Of a stretch of DNA of 64,000 bases, positions 35,193 to 46,865 are shown piece after piece. The stretch comes from Capsaspora owczarzaki ATCC 30864 (lineage: Eukaryota > Opisthokonta > Filasterea), in assembly GCF_000151315.2 (NCBI RefSeq), contig NW_011887297.1, forward strand, positions 1,279,587 to 1,343,586, written 5' to 3'. The notes beneath the pieces were generated by a model that saw nothing but the letters and a program-made list of their open reading frames with translations, did no database searches and was not told the DNA's origin. Position numbers and translations under genes: made by a program. Position 1 is the stretch's first letter. Each line of letters starts with the position of its first letter.

Positions 35193-35864
35193 ATGAGCCA
35201 AGCCATTCACGATGCCGCGGTGGCTGGCGATTCCCTCGTCGCCGAGTTTTACGAGCGGTACCAAACCCAACGCGATGTGAGTGAGACGACCCTCGGAGAC
35301 ACGATGGACGCGGAGCTGATGATGAGAATGACTGGCGCAAGACTGAGGGCAACAAAGCCATGCTCATCGCTGTTGCTCCTTTGCTTGGTGCTTGGTGCTT
35401 GGTGCTTGGCACTTTGGAGATCAGAATCTAGTGCAATTGTATTCAGACTCGTCAAGCGTCATGTGGAATGGGAATCTGTACTATGGCACGGAGGCCATCC
35501 GCGGATTGCTCGCGCAGCTGCCTCAATGCCGATTCTCAATCCACTCGTACGACGCGCAGCCCATCACTGCCGCAGCCTCTGGAAACAGTAAGAAACTAGC
35601 ATACTCATTCAAACGTGCAGTGATTGCGATGTCTCCAGGCTGTTTCGTTTGGGGTTGATGGCCGACTCCCTCACCTCGTTTGCTTGGATCTCTCTCGCTC
35701 TTTTGTCCTACTTGCTCGCAGTCGCAGTGACAATGGTCTCGGTGGCTGGCTACGTGCAGTACGCCAATAGCAGTCCAAAGCCGTTCTCCCACACATTCGT
35801 GATACAGATTGACGTGACCTCGAACGCACTATTCATACAGAGCGAGTGCATGCGGTTTTTGTAA
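35193..35864 (+). CDS. NXT1: NTF2-related export protein (NXT1/p15 type)
   Basis: Three exons, 35193-35276, 35425-35587 and 35722-35864, giving 129 aa (human 140). Matching blocks: AEFYERYQTQRD, LYSDSSSVMWNGN (human LYMGTATLVWNGN), FSIHSYDAQPI, VTMVSVAGYVQY, FSHTFVIQ and SECMRFL (human SDCFRFQ). NXT1 pairs with NXF1/TAP in nuclear mRNA export. NTF2 itself is excluded by the VMWNGN loop. The first intron contains a short (TTGGTGC)n repeat near 35385-35410. Confidence 0.88.
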
Positions 35865-36285
35865 ATTATCGATGCTGGGTGATCTGGCTGTACAACAAAA
35901 TGTTAGGATGTCAAACGATCATCAACTCCCTTGCGTTGTCGTAGGCAGGAGGAGGAGGAGAAAGTTGGTGGAGGCACTTGGCAAACAAAACAACAAAAAA
36001 GAAAGTCTTTCCAAATCATAGACGTTGAGAACACAAGCAGTAACAACACGCAGAGCACCGAAACGCGACAGATCGTCAGATGACAACAAGCCCAGAAAAA
36101 AGAGGAACGGGACATGTACCCTGCACACACACACACGGACAGCAAAACACAGAAAACACTCAAGCAATACACAGCCAGACGGCACACGGCACACACACGC
36201 GCGCAACCTGTCAGCAAAGGTAACCTGACTGGCAGGCAGACAAAAAAAAGACACCAATGATGACAAAAGTTAACGTCGTGCAGCA

Positions 36286-38920
36286 TTAATCTGTTGGGGG
36301 AAGGCGGTCCTTGACATAACGATCGAGAAGTTTTCGCAACTGTCGCTCCTCGTCCAAATCGCCTTGCAGGTCGCGAATCAAGCCGCGAAGCTCGGTAATT
36401 TGCTTCTTGAGGTCGCGGATTTCGGCAGCAGAGTCAGAGCCATCATCGCCTTTCTTGGTGTCGAGAGCATCATCGACCGACTTGTTTCGTGAGTGACCAG
36501 CTCCCACGGTCGTGGTCTTCTTTGTGCTCAAACTGTAGACATCGCCATTGTCAGAGACAGTGGTTGGGACAGACGAGACAGTTCGACCAGCAGGCAGCTT
36601 GGCCGGGGTAGAGGCCAGAGGCGCCGCAGGCTTTGCCGCCACCAGGTCGCCTGGAATCGTCTCGTACACGTGCGAGTCGTCCACCATGGAAAGCGGCTTT
36701 GGCGACACGGTCGTTGTTGGTGCCGCAGCAGCAGGAGCAACAGCAGCAGCAGCAGGCAACTTCGGTGCAGTCGGCGGGGGAACGACTAATGGTTTCTTCT
36801 TGATCTCGGGTGCGGCGGCAGCAGCGGCGGCAGGGGCAGCGGGAGTAGCTGCTGCAGCCAAAGGCTTTTCCTCCAGTGATTTGCCCCCAGGCAAAATGGG
36901 CTTTTTGGCGACGGACGGAGGACCGCCAGCAGGTGCCGCTGCTGGTGCGTCATTGTAAATCGTTTTGCGAAGCGCGGGGAACGGCGAAGGCGCAGGGGCC
37001 GAGTCGTCTGCTCCTGCAGCCGCCGCAGCAGCCGCAGCAGCGGGCTTGACAGCCACAGGGGGCGCGCCGCCAGGTCGCTTGACAGCCACGGCGGGCAGAC
37101 GGAATGCACCTGCCGGGTGCTTCTTTTCTGCGCTCTCGCCATCTTCCGCAGCAGCCGGAGCAGGTGCAGGAGCCGCAGCCGCAGCCACAGCCGGAGCCGG
37201 AGCCGGAGCAGGTGCTGCAGCTGCGGGTGCTGGTTCTTCGACCTTTTTCGGCGGCGGCGGTGCAGATTTGCGAGCAGCGTTGGACGAAAGGGCTGCTGGT
37301 GCTGGGGTCGGAGTTGGGGACGCCGCAGCTTTTGCGCCAGTCGGGGGTGGGGGCGCCTTCTTTCGTGTGCTCTCCAAGACTTCAACAAACTCGCTCGGGA
37401 AGACGCCCTGCACGCCGTTGTGCTCGCCCTTCCACCAAGTGTCGTCCGTCTTTGCGATCAGAGTGAAAACATCGCCCACCTTGAACGACAGTTCGTCGTC
37501 CATTTCGGCGTCATAATCGAACAAGGCCTTGACCTGTTTGGTCTCTGCGGCCGTTGGTGCGGCGGCCGCAGCGGGCGCTGGGGCCGGAGCGGGTGCTGGA
37601 GCGGGTGCAGGTGCCTCTGATGAACGGACAAAACGATTGAACGGTGAATGTGCTGCACCCACCACTACACCAAACGAAATCTACTGCAATCGACGTACCC
37701 TTCTTGTTGCCAGGAACCGGCGGTGGTGCACGAGTGGGTTCGATAGACTTTGCCTCTTCAGCAGGTGCGGCACTCGTCGTGCGAAGCTTGATGCCGCCCC
37801 CACCAAAGATATTACCAAGACCGACGCCAACAATCTTTTTCGCCTTGATCAGCGAATCTCCTTCTGCTTCATCTGCGAGCAGCGGCAAGCAAAAGGACGT
37901 GAGTGGCGTTGAGCAGTGCGGAAAAAGAAACGAGAGACGGAAGAAAAAAAATCAACTCGGTAGACTTACGCTCATGCGACGGAGCGGGAGCTGCGGCGGC
38001 AGCAGGAGCAGCAGCAGCAGCGGGTGTAGCAGCTGGGGCAGCAGCAGGGGCAGCAGCATCGGCGTCGTCATTCACCATTTCGACCTTTTTGCGCACAAAA
38101 CATCAACAATAAGACTCCAAGTCGGCAAATTTTTTCTTCTCTCTGGTGATTCCATCTTTGACTCAAAGCTTGGACGATACTTACGAAATTCGAAGGGAAA
38201 ACACCGACAACTCCATTGAGTTCGCCTTCCCACCATCCTTCTTCGTCCTGCTTGAGAATGTTGACAACAGCGCCGACTGGAAGAGTCAGCTCGTCGCCAT
38301 TCGCAGCGGCGTAGCTAAAGCACACTTTGGCGCGACGCTCTCGATCTGGTAAAGCAGGGGCAAGTGTGCAAGAGGTGAATAAGGGATCGCGTAACAAGAA
38401 CGAACGACGAACAACGAAAAGAGGGCAGCTTTGGCGTACTGGTTTTGCGGGCGCCAGCGCCAGCAACGGGGGCCGCAGCCACAGCCGCCGGTGCAGGAGC
38501 AGGAGCAGGAGCAGGAGCAGCAGCGGCGGCAGCAGCAGCGGGCGGAGGGGTGGCAGTGGCAGGCTGCGCGGCGGAAGCCAGTCGGCTGAGAGCAGCACTC
38601 GATGGCGGTGGTGGACGACCGATTGGGGCATGGTGCGCTGCAGCAGGCGCAGGCGTCGGCTCAGTGTAGGGCTCCACAAAGTTCGACGGGAACCAGCCGA
38701 CGCGGCCGTTGAGATCGCCTTCCCACCAGCCACCTTCAACCTCCTGCGTCACGTTGATAATGTCTCCCTCGGCGAGCGTGAGCTCGTCTTCGGTCTCTGC
38801 TTCATACGAATGCGCTACCTTGACTTTCACTGCAGTGTTGCACCCCAAAACAAACGATCAGTGAGTGCAACGCTCCAAATCAGCATGAAACCAAAAAACA
38901 AAGCCGGCATCTTTACCCAT
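36286..38920 (-). CDS. CIN85/CD2AP-like adaptor with three SH3 domains and C-terminal coiled coil
   Basis: Six exons on the minus strand: 38917-38920, 38440-38829, 38185-38345, 37970-38084, 37699-37872 and 36286-37616, giving 724 aa. The first coding exon is only four bases (ATG G). SH3-1 is at about residues 2-58 (AHSYEAETEDELTL...GGWWEGDLNG), SH3-2 at 132-186 and SH3-3 at about 305-360 (DDTWWKGEHNG). Between SH3-2 and SH3-3 lies GVGLGNIFGGGGIKLRTTS, matching the CIN85 block GFGDIF..GSVKLRT. A long Pro/Ala linker and a heptad coiled coil (IRDLKKQITELRGLIRDL) end the protein, as in CIN85/CD2AP. These adaptors link receptor endocytosis (Cbl) to actin. An RTK is encoded 13 kb away. Confidence 0.88.
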
Positions 38921-39679
38921 GATGCAACGAGAAACGCAGCGAGTTGTTCCAGAGATGCCAGTGAGTTTGCAATCGAACACAACCTTGCTTCTCTTGAAAT
39001 CTGTGCTTGCGAGAGAGAGAAGTTAGTGATAAAAAATAATAAAAAAATAAAATAATACAAAAATAAAAAAAATAATGGTAAAATTTCAATGACCGCCCTT
39101 TTGGGAAGCGGATTTTCGCTTTGGCACTGTGCGGGTGCATCCACGCAACAACGACAGGACATCATCTCGCACGGAAATGCCTGCCACACTGGCAGCCAAA
39201 CACGAGGTCACTACGCTTCAAAACGCAGCACAACGAAAAAAAAAAAAAAAAAAAAAAAAAGGGAAAAAAAGCTTGCCATTCTGCCATCTATCGTCCGTTG
39301 AGCGAGACGCCCTTCCATTCACTCTGGCCGAGTTGAGTGACATTGCAAGCGCATGGCTGGCAAAGTGGCAGACACCGAAACCACCACCCATTAGACTGAC
39401 CCCCAATCAACTGCAAGGGGTCCCGCTGCTCAGTGTGTGTGTGTGTGAGTGTGTCCAGGAACGGAAAGCTTTGCGTTTTTTTTTTTTTTTTTTTTTTTTT
39501 TTCTCTTTTGTTCTTGTTCTCGTTCCGAATGGTCGTCGTCGTCGCGCTGGCCCGCGCGTCACACACCACACGCTGCCCTCCTCTCGTCATCCGATCAACC
39601 GCAGCTCAGTGCCCCGTCCAGAGTTTGCGTGATCGCAGCAGCTGAACAATTCAACTATCAAAGCTCAAAATTTTCCATC

Positions 39680-39717
<38 letters not shown>

Positions 39718-40176
39718 ATTTTTGGATTTTCGAGGTCGAACTTTACAAGCAAACAAAGAGTGGATGTTCCGCAATCATCAACATGATCATCATCATCATC
39801 ATCATGATCATCAATCATGAGCGAGAAATTCTGTGAAATCACCGCCGTGTTCAGTTCGCAAGACTTGCATGAGCGAAAAGGAGAGTTGAAATTGAATTGA
39901 ATGGCGCTGTTGGAGTGCTTTCGGCTCTTGCAGGACGGATCGGCACAACATCACTGGATCTAAAACTGCTGTTGGAGCGAGTGATCGAGATAGATTGGAC
40001 ATTGACACAGTGGAACGGGGATCCGTTGAGATTGATTGGGGCTGCCATGGGCTTTCGTTCCCATTCCCCATGTCCTCTGCCTTCCCCCCTGCATAGGGAA
40101 TCAGGATCCGAAAATCTTTGATTGATTCTAATACAGCTCTTTGTTTGAGAGCCAGTCCTTGTTTCCCCGTTTTTCA
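38921..40176. other. 1.26 kb divergent spacer (SH3 adaptor / DHDDS)
   Basis: It contains an A-run at 39236-39261, T-runs at 39479-39502 and 39683-39716, a GT run near 39433 and an (ATC)n run at 39782-39805. No coding sequence is supported. Confidence 0.55.
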
Positions 40177-42199
40177 ATGCCGCCACGTAAGCCTCAATCA
40201 ATCCATCGCATCGCATTATTGGCCATTTCTCAGTTTGCTCACAAACCCCTCCAAACCCCTTCCCCCCGAAAACCCCCTTTGTTCTCCCATTGACAGCATT
40301 CGACGAATCCGTGCCATCACACACGCACGCTGCTGGACCTGCCGCCGTCGCAAGCCCAGCCGAGGCTGCGTTACCTCCGCCCAAATCGGTCAAGCCGGGC
40401 CACGCGTCCTCCACCTCCCCGTCATCGATGCAGCCGACCGCCGCCGTCGTTGCAGCCACCCAGATCGCGCTCGCAGTGGCATCGGACGAACGAGATAGTC
40501 CTGCGCCGAGCGGTGAGGCGCAAACGGTGGCGGGGCGCGTCTGGTCGCTCGCGGCGCAGCTGTCCCGCCTCGTGCTGCGACGAGCGGACGGGTTGCCCAC
40601 GGTCAAACAAGACGCCGCCTCGGAAGGAGCACCACAAGCAGCGCCAGAACGCTCAGTAGACATGTCTGTCAGCCAACTCCGGAGCAAGTCGGCGGCCGCA
40701 TCTGCTCCCGACCAGCTCCCGTGGTGGATGCCGCGCCGATCCGTCTGCATGCGACTGCTGCAGCACGGACCCATCCCGAGACACGTTGCATTCATCATGG
40801 ATGGCAACCGTCGATTTGCGAAAAAGATTCACGTCAACACGGCCATGGGCCACGCGCTGGGGTTTGACAAGCTCGAGCAGGTTTGTGTGGTTTCTCTGTT
40901 CTTGGTTGCGTTGATGGTTGATGAGCCCGACGACGACTTGTGGTACAGACATCTCACCTCACATTCTCACCACTCGCACTCTCACAGACACTTGATTGGT
41001 GCCTGGAGCTCGGCGTTCGCATAGTCACGGTGTATGCGTTTAGTATTGAGAATTTCAAGCGGTCGTCGCAAGAGGTCACCGCGCTCATGGACCTGGCCAA
41101 GGTCAAGTTTGCGCGTTTGATTGAAGAAAGGTAACCGAGCTGGAAGGGTTGTCTGGGCTTGTCTGTTTTTTTTTTTTTTGCTTTGGTCAGTCTTTGGCTG
41201 ATCTTGGAATGTGTGTGCCCATCGACAGCGAGGTAATCCAAAAGCACGGAGTCAGCATACGCGTCTTGGGAGATGTGACAATGCTTCCATTGGATGTCCA
41301 GCAGGCAATTGCTCGCGCCGTTACGCTTTCTCGAAATAACTCAAAGTACGACTGAAATTTATGCGTAGCGCGTGAACAATCGCTCACTCTTCTCCCACAG
41401 ATCCATCTTGAATATCTGTTTCCCGTACACATCACGTCATGAAATGGTGGAAGCTACAAAACAAATTGCAACAGGCTTGTCAGAAGGGCGGTTGCAAGAG
41501 AGGTAAGACCCCCGATCCCGATTTTGTGTTTTTTGTTGTTGCTCGCTGCCACCATCACTCACAATTACCACCCCTCCGCTCGACGGCTCTTCTTTGTCCA
41601 CCTTCTTTGGAAACCAACTTCCAACCCCACCTCCCCTGATTTTGACCCTTAAAGCGACATTACCGAAGATTTGTTTGAGCGATGCATGTACACGGCCGAT
41701 GCCCCAGACTTGTTTGTTCGGACGTCTGGCGAAGTCCGTTTGAGCGACTTTATGCTCTGGCAGAGCGCCTTCTCCCACATGTACTTTGCCGAAGTCTTGT
41801 GGCCCGAGTTTTCGCTGTGGGATTTATTTGTTGCCGTGCTGCATTATCAGCGCAACCACAATCACGTCCAGGTAAGATCCACCCACTTCTTCGAGTGCGT
41901 GACCTGTTGCTTTCAAAGGCGGACAGCCTCACCTGCCATCTATCTTGGATGACTTTGATGCCTGTCAGACATCCCGCAAGCAGTACTTGAATCTTCGAAA
42001 TCACTGGCAAATGCAGCACGACTTGGCCAGTGGGCTTGGCAATCTACTCGACAGCCCGCAAGGTGCTCAAAGTGCTTCAGAGTGTCTCTCCGCGCGAAAG
42101 CAACGGCAAACAGTCTTTTTGAAGTGGCTCGAACAATCGCGGATGGATTATTTTGAAACTCTCTGCCGCAATGCCAAGCCCAGCCAACTCAGCGCATGA
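40177..42199 (+). CDS. DHDDS: Dehydrodolichyl diphosphate synthase catalytic subunit (cis-prenyltransferase)
   Basis: Seven exons: 40177-40186, 40297-40880, 40988-41130, 41229-41345, 41401-41502, 41655-41871 and 41969-42199, giving 467 aa. The first exon is 10 bases. The catalytic P-loop is [15 protein letters not shown]. Then come [32 protein letters not shown] and the C-terminal [19 protein letters not shown] with EVLWPEF (human [19 protein letters not shown]...VLWPEY). With NUS1 it makes the long polyprenyl chain for dolichol at the ER. Residues 1-145 are a disordered extension unlike the short human N-terminus. Acceptor TTAAAG at 41654 is atypical, but phase and conservation support it. 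Confidence 0.93.
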
Positions 42200-42268
42200 A
42201 TGTGTCTTCATGTATTGTCCATATTTTGAAAAGAGAAAAAAAAACTCTTGTAGATGCTTCGAATTAAA

Positions 42269-44218
42269 CTATTGATCATTTTGAACAATCAAACCATCAC
42301 CACGAAAACAATAGCTCAGCATTGGCGTGTCGCAAAGGTCAAATATCCCGTGTGGCCTTGCATGTCTGACGGAGGGCGCCGGGCGCCCAGTCATAAACTC
42401 GGTGGCAAACTCAATAGGAGCCCACTTGACGCCTGGATTGCCAACCACAGCGGTCTCGCTGGCTTGCGTTTCCTCGTCCTCTGCTTCAATGTTCTCCCGC
42501 TTGGCGGAAGGCTGCACGCTCTGGGCGTCTCCATCAGTGGCCTCTGATTGTTCGGCCGTCCGCTTGTTGCTATTAGTGCCCTTCTGTTGGGGTGGCAGAG
42601 CGCGAGGTGAGAATGCGATGGAACAGCTTGAACAAAAGAAAGCGCGCATACAGGGTTTGGCCGAATGACAAAGTTTTGCATCTTGGTGTGCGAGAAGGAG
42701 AGGTGACGGATCAAGCCAACATAGGTGATAATGTCTGATGAGGGGGAGAGCGAAGGGAGGGGAAGAGAAGGTGGTGATTGTCAATATCAGAAACGCGAAA
42801 CTTTGCCAACCTGCAGTCCTTCCATACCTTGGTAGCCCAGAGCTCGCAGCCTTGTGCAGGTTTTCTGGACTTGCTCAAGACACGGGCTGAAAGAGCACAG
42901 CTTGGCGCCAGGACCCTAGAAACAAAACAAAGCCAATGGTGAACACAGGTTGCGGCAATACACGAGACGTGGGACAAGCCTTGTACCTTCAGAGCTCGCG
43001 TAGCAGATTCAACAGCGTCCCACGGCGAGGGCAAATCCAAGAACACTATCGAGGGAGGATGTAATGAGCGAGTGTTCAGTTGCTGAAGGAAAACAGCGCA
43101 AGCCAAACAAACCAAAAACATACCGGCATCTGCGACACGCTCCAGTCCAAAGCCTTCCTTGCACGCATCGCGGCAACGAACAGTGACAAGATGGCTAAGA
43201 CCATGTGCTTCGAAGTCTTGCCTGCAACACCAAGACGAGGATGAAAAGTTGGAAAACAAAAAGCAAAAAAAAAAAAAAAAGCACCGCCCCCAAAACCACA
43301 AAACACTATACCTTGCCAGCTGAGCGCGCTGCTCGTGGTACTCAAAGGTGTGCAAATGCCCCGTGGGCGCCACTGTCCGGATGATGGCGTGGGACAGCGA
43401 GGCGCTTCCAGTGCCTGAAACACCCAACACGGCATTGTCAGACCGCGTGCAAAGCCAGCAACGAGTCATGATAGAAACCACAGAGAAACGAAAAACAATG
43501 CCATACCGCTCTCAATGACAACAGAGCCTGGCTTCAGGTTGAGGTACATGGCAACGAGGCTGATGTCCGTCGAGTAGATGATTTGCGTGCGATGCGGCAG
43601 AGCTCGGGTCCACAGCTCGGGGGTTGGGTACAGCGCCATAATCCACGATCGCTTGTTCATTGCATAGATCTGTGCGACAATTGGGTGTCCGCAAGGGCAA
43701 GATTGAGCGTGACGATGAGGAGAGCGCAGAGATCCGATCGCTTCTCTGCTTCCGGCTGGCCTTCCAGCTCGCAGCACTTGCTTGCTAGGACTACGTTGCA
43801 TATGCATGGATGTACCTTTGAGCCGAATGGCTTGCCAATCATGTTCGCATGAGGGAAGTCGCCAAACTTGTTGCGTTCGACGCCGCCGCGCTTGATCGTG
43901 ATTGCCTCGAGCTCTGTTGGGCTCTGATTTGTTTCGCCAAGACAGACCAGCACGTCAGAGTCATGTGTTGCACAGTGAGCGAGTGAGTGAGTGTGGTTGA
44001 CAAGTTGAAATGGCGGCTTTGATCGACCCAACGTGGAGTCCCGTTGCCTCCCTCGCTCAGCTGTCCGCTCAATGACACGCGCGCAGGGCTGCCACGTTTG
44101 TAACAGCAATGCTGAATCTGCCGCTTTGTCTCGCTGTTTTTTTTTTTTTTTTTGTTACCAAGTAGAGAATGACAGTGTCGCCCAGCTCAATGTTGTCGTG
44201 GTACGACGCAAAGCTCAT
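42269..44218 (-). CDS. TRMT61A: tRNA (adenine-58-N1) methyltransferase catalytic subunit TRMT61A; apparent frameshift near the C-terminus
   Basis: Nine exons on the minus strand: 44159-44218, 43816-43923, 43507-43669, 43312-43414, 43124-43221, 42987-43045, 42828-42915, 42652-42734 and 42269-42583. As read the protein has 358 aa. MSFASYHDNIELGDTVILYL, IGKPFGSK, LWTRALPHRTQIIYSTDIS, the SAM loop ESGTGSASLSHAIIRT, VFLDLPSPWDAV and CSFSPCLEQVQKT match the human enzyme closely. TRMT61A with TRMT6 makes m1A58 in tRNA. The conserved ending GHTGYLTFATR is present but one frame off (TGA at 42316-42318). The in-frame reading instead runs to a stop at 42269. I found no intron that repairs this. Confidence 0.92.
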
Positions 44219-44548
44219 GGTTGTATTGGAAAGAACTGGACTGGCACTCTAAATCAACCCACACACACACAAACTCGCGATTCGAGGAGGGGACTTTGTT
44301 GTAACTGTAGCTGAGGGGGAGGCGAGTCTGAGTTGTTGCGGAATTGTTCCTTGGAGGAAATCTCAGAATCTCAGAATCCGTCCGATCGTAAGCCACTCAT
44401 CGTTTGTCTCACACTTTGCAGTGTTTTCGACTGAATGTATTCTTTCACAATCACTACATGATACACTCGTTCAGTCCTTTTGATCCGCTTTGAACAAATC
44501 AACGACGGAACTCCGACAAGTCAAAACCGCACTCGACTTGTTTTCCAA
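44219..44548. promoter_or_regulatory. Divergent 330-bp spacer (TRMT61A / phosphoesterase)
   Basis: Head-to-head starts. A short CA run lies near 44261-44270 and a duplicated TCTCAGAA lies at about 44360-44376. No TATA box is evident. Confidence 0.4.
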
Positions 44549-45493
44549 ATGTCAGCCGCCGCACCACCCGTGAATGGCGGATTCGGATCTGCAGCACACG
44601 TGGTCGTGCTTGGCATTGACGGGATTGCCGTGCCCGAGTTCCTGGTCGAGCTGCAGGGCGGCCGACTGCCCAATTTCGCACGCATTCGCGCAAATGGACG
44701 CTACAGCGACCACACGCGGGCCGTCGCGCCGACCTGGTCCAAGCCCAACTGGGCCTCCATTCTGTATGGCGCCGATACGTCCATCCACGGCGTCGACTCG
44801 AACGACTGGCGCTTGGACGGTCCGCAGGCGGTTCCGTCGATTGTGGGTTCCGCCGTCCCGTTCCCAAACCTGTTCTCGGTGCTCAAGGCGCAGGAGCCCG
44901 ACTCTGCCACAGCGTCCATCTATGCATGGCCTGGCATCAGCACGCTGACGCTGCCGCGTGAGTGCGTCGACTTTGACAGGGAGTTTGCCGACCAAGACCG
45001 CAAGACAATCGACTGTGCCAAAGCGCATTTGCTCAGTGCCAAACCACGGCTGACGTTCATCCACCTGGACGACGTGGATCACGCCGGACACGACCATGGC
45101 AGTGGCAGTGAATACCGAGCAGCGCTCCGCACGACCGACCAAATGCTTGGCGAGCTGCTGGAGACGATTGAGGCCGCCGGAATGAAGGAGACGACGCTGC
45201 TGCTGATTGTATCCGACCACGGTCGCGACAGCCAAGGCAAAGACCACGGCGGATGGAGTCTGAGCGAGATTGAAACGACATGGATGGCATACGGCGCGAT
45301 GGTACCGCCCGCACCAACTCCCGAAACTCCGCTGTCCACGCCTGTGAGCCTGGTTGACACGTCCCCAACCGTGCTGCACGCGTTGGGTTTGGACCAGCCC
45401 CTCGAATGGCGCGGAAGACCCGTCCTTGAGGTGTTTGGGGTCAAGCCGAAGTGGGTTTGGGCCGAGAGCGCCGTTCGCAAGCAGGCTGCCTGA
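44549..45493 (+). CDS. Alkaline-phosphatase-superfamily phosphodiesterase/sulfatase-like enzyme, intronless
   Basis: 314 aa from ATG 44549 (MSAAAPPV), the first ATG in frame near the domain. Metal-site motifs of the superfamily are in order: VVVLGIDGIA (Asp), WSKPNWASILYG (probable Ser nucleophile), HLDDVDHAGHDHG (Asp/His) and VSDHGRDSQGKDHGG (Asp-His and His). This is the layout of type I phosphodiesterase/nucleotide pyrophosphatase and related hydrolases. There is no signal peptide or TM segment, so it is probably cytosolic, unlike secreted ENPPs. It is compact, has no introns and no low-complexity insertions, unlike neighbours. A bacterial origin is possible. The substrate cannot be read from sequence. 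Confidence 0.8.
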   Translation: MSAAAPPVNGGFGSAAHVVVLGIDGIAVPEFLVELQGGRLPNFARIRANGRYSDHTRAVAPTWSKPNWASILYGADTSIHGVDSNDWRLDGPQAVPSIVGSAVPFPNLFSVLKAQEPDSATASIYAWPGISTLTLPRECVDFDREFADQDRKTIDCAKAHLLSAKPRLTFIHLDDVDHAGHDHGSGSEYRAALRTTDQMLGELLETIEAAGMKETTLLLIVSDHGRDSQGKDHGGWSLSEIETTWMAYGAMVPPAPTPETPLSTPVSLVDTSPTVLHALGLDQPLEWRGRPVLEVFGVKPKWVWAESAVRKQAA

Positions 45494-45822
45494 AATTGTG
45501 TTTTGTGTTTTTGTTTGTTTGTTTGGTGGAAAGTGAAGGCTTGGCTGCTGGATCAGCCCTGTGGTTGTGGACAAGTAAAGAGATGCTTTTTGTTGTTTGG
45601 TCAACGCCTTTCCTGTTTGCAGCGCATCGTACAGCACTTCGGGCGTTTTTGTTGGTTGAGTTTGGAAATTTCCGTGAAATTCTCTACCCTTGCTTTCCAT
45701 TCCTTAAAGATGGCACGTTGAACCCTTGATCCATCACTTCTACCCCATGACGACCTTCAAGAACGATGCCCACCAGTTGAAATAATCACAACAAAGCAAA
45801 CCCAAAAATTGAAACGTGTTTT
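45494..45822. other. Convergent spacer, nothing recognised
   Basis: About 330 bases between the stops of the phosphoesterase and EEF1AKMT1. It is T/G-rich at first, with no gene or repeat. Confidence 0.6.
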
Positions 45823-46865
45823 TTACTCGGCAGTCGTCGTGGTGTCCCAACCAAGAGCAGAGTCAAAATTAGCATAGCAAGCAAACTCGTTGCTCAGTCG
45901 CCCGCCGGAGTGGACGGGTCGGAATTGGCACAGGCGCAGACCAAGGAGGTTGGCGGCATGTTTGCGCATCACAAGACCTGGCGAGAGATGAATCAAGGCA
46001 AAGTACATAAGTCAGGGTGCACACACTGCATCTTGAGCACAACGACAAGCACAAAAAACTGAAACAAACAACGAGATCACAGCGGACGACAAACCTGTGC
46101 ACAAGAGAATGTCGCGCTTGGCGAGATACTTGACAGACTCGGACGTCTTGGTCAGACACTCCTCGGCCAAGAATGGTGGATCGGCAACAACGACGTCGAA
46201 TGAATGCTCTGCGAGAGGTGCACAGCTCGCATGGTAGGGCTTGAAGGTCAGCGGGTGGTTGTAGTCGTACTCGACAAAATCCGGGTAGACCTTGAACCGC
46301 GTATCGTACTCGAGTAGCACAATCCGACCCCTGCATTTGGCAGCAACAGCCAGTTCCTTGACTCGCTTGTATAGCGACGGGGTACTGAGCAGTGCAATGC
46401 TTCCAGACGCGCCTGCCGCGGTGACTGCAGCAGAAGCAAGCTTGTCGATCGTGGCAGCGTCGTACTACAATCCATTTGTTTTGTTGTGTGTGAGACATGG
46501 TTTCATTTCCAATCCAATGATGCAATGTATGCCGAGTTCAGGGATACGCAGAGAGTCAGACTGAAGGGTACACGAGGGTTTTGCTGGAGCAGCGACACAG
46601 CAGCAGACCAAAGCAAAACTCAACCCCAAAAGAGCTGGTGACATACCCAGAATTGCGAGAGCTGCCAGTTCTCGTGGATGTGGTCAATGTCGAGCGTGGC
46701 AGAAGCGGCAGCCTGGTCGTCGTCGTCGGCGTTGGCGGCAGGCTGACTCGCGGCAGCCTCGGCCGCAGCCATCAGCTCGTCCCGCGCTCGCTGCTCTTGG
46801 TAGAAGGCGGCAAGTGCTGCCATTGCGTGCGCGGAGAGGCTTGGCGCGTCGTCGTCGTCGCTCAT
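45823..46865 (-). CDS. EEF1AKMT1: eEF1A lysine methyltransferase 1 (N6AMT2)
   Basis: Three exons on the minus strand: 46647-46865, 46095-46464 and 45823-45977, giving 247 aa (human 214). MSDDDDAPSLSAHAMAALAAF mirrors human MSDLEDDETPQLSAHALAAL. Further matches are HENWQLSQFW, the SAM-side LLSTPSLYKRVKEL, LEYDTRF, the catalytic DPPF motif in FDVVVADPPFLAEECLTKTS, and ILLCTG. The enzyme methylates eEF1A Lys79. A 30-residue Ala/Asp insertion near residues 33-58 is lineage specific. Confidence 0.95.

Noticed and set aside
39851-40807. 318-aa minus-strand open frame opposite DHDDS
   Set aside because: Shadow of the GC-rich DHDDS N-terminal exon and its upstream DNA; no recognisable motif.
44552-45700. 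382-aa minus-strand open frame opposite the phosphoesterase
   Set aside because: Antisense shadow of a strongly conserved enzyme on the plus strand.
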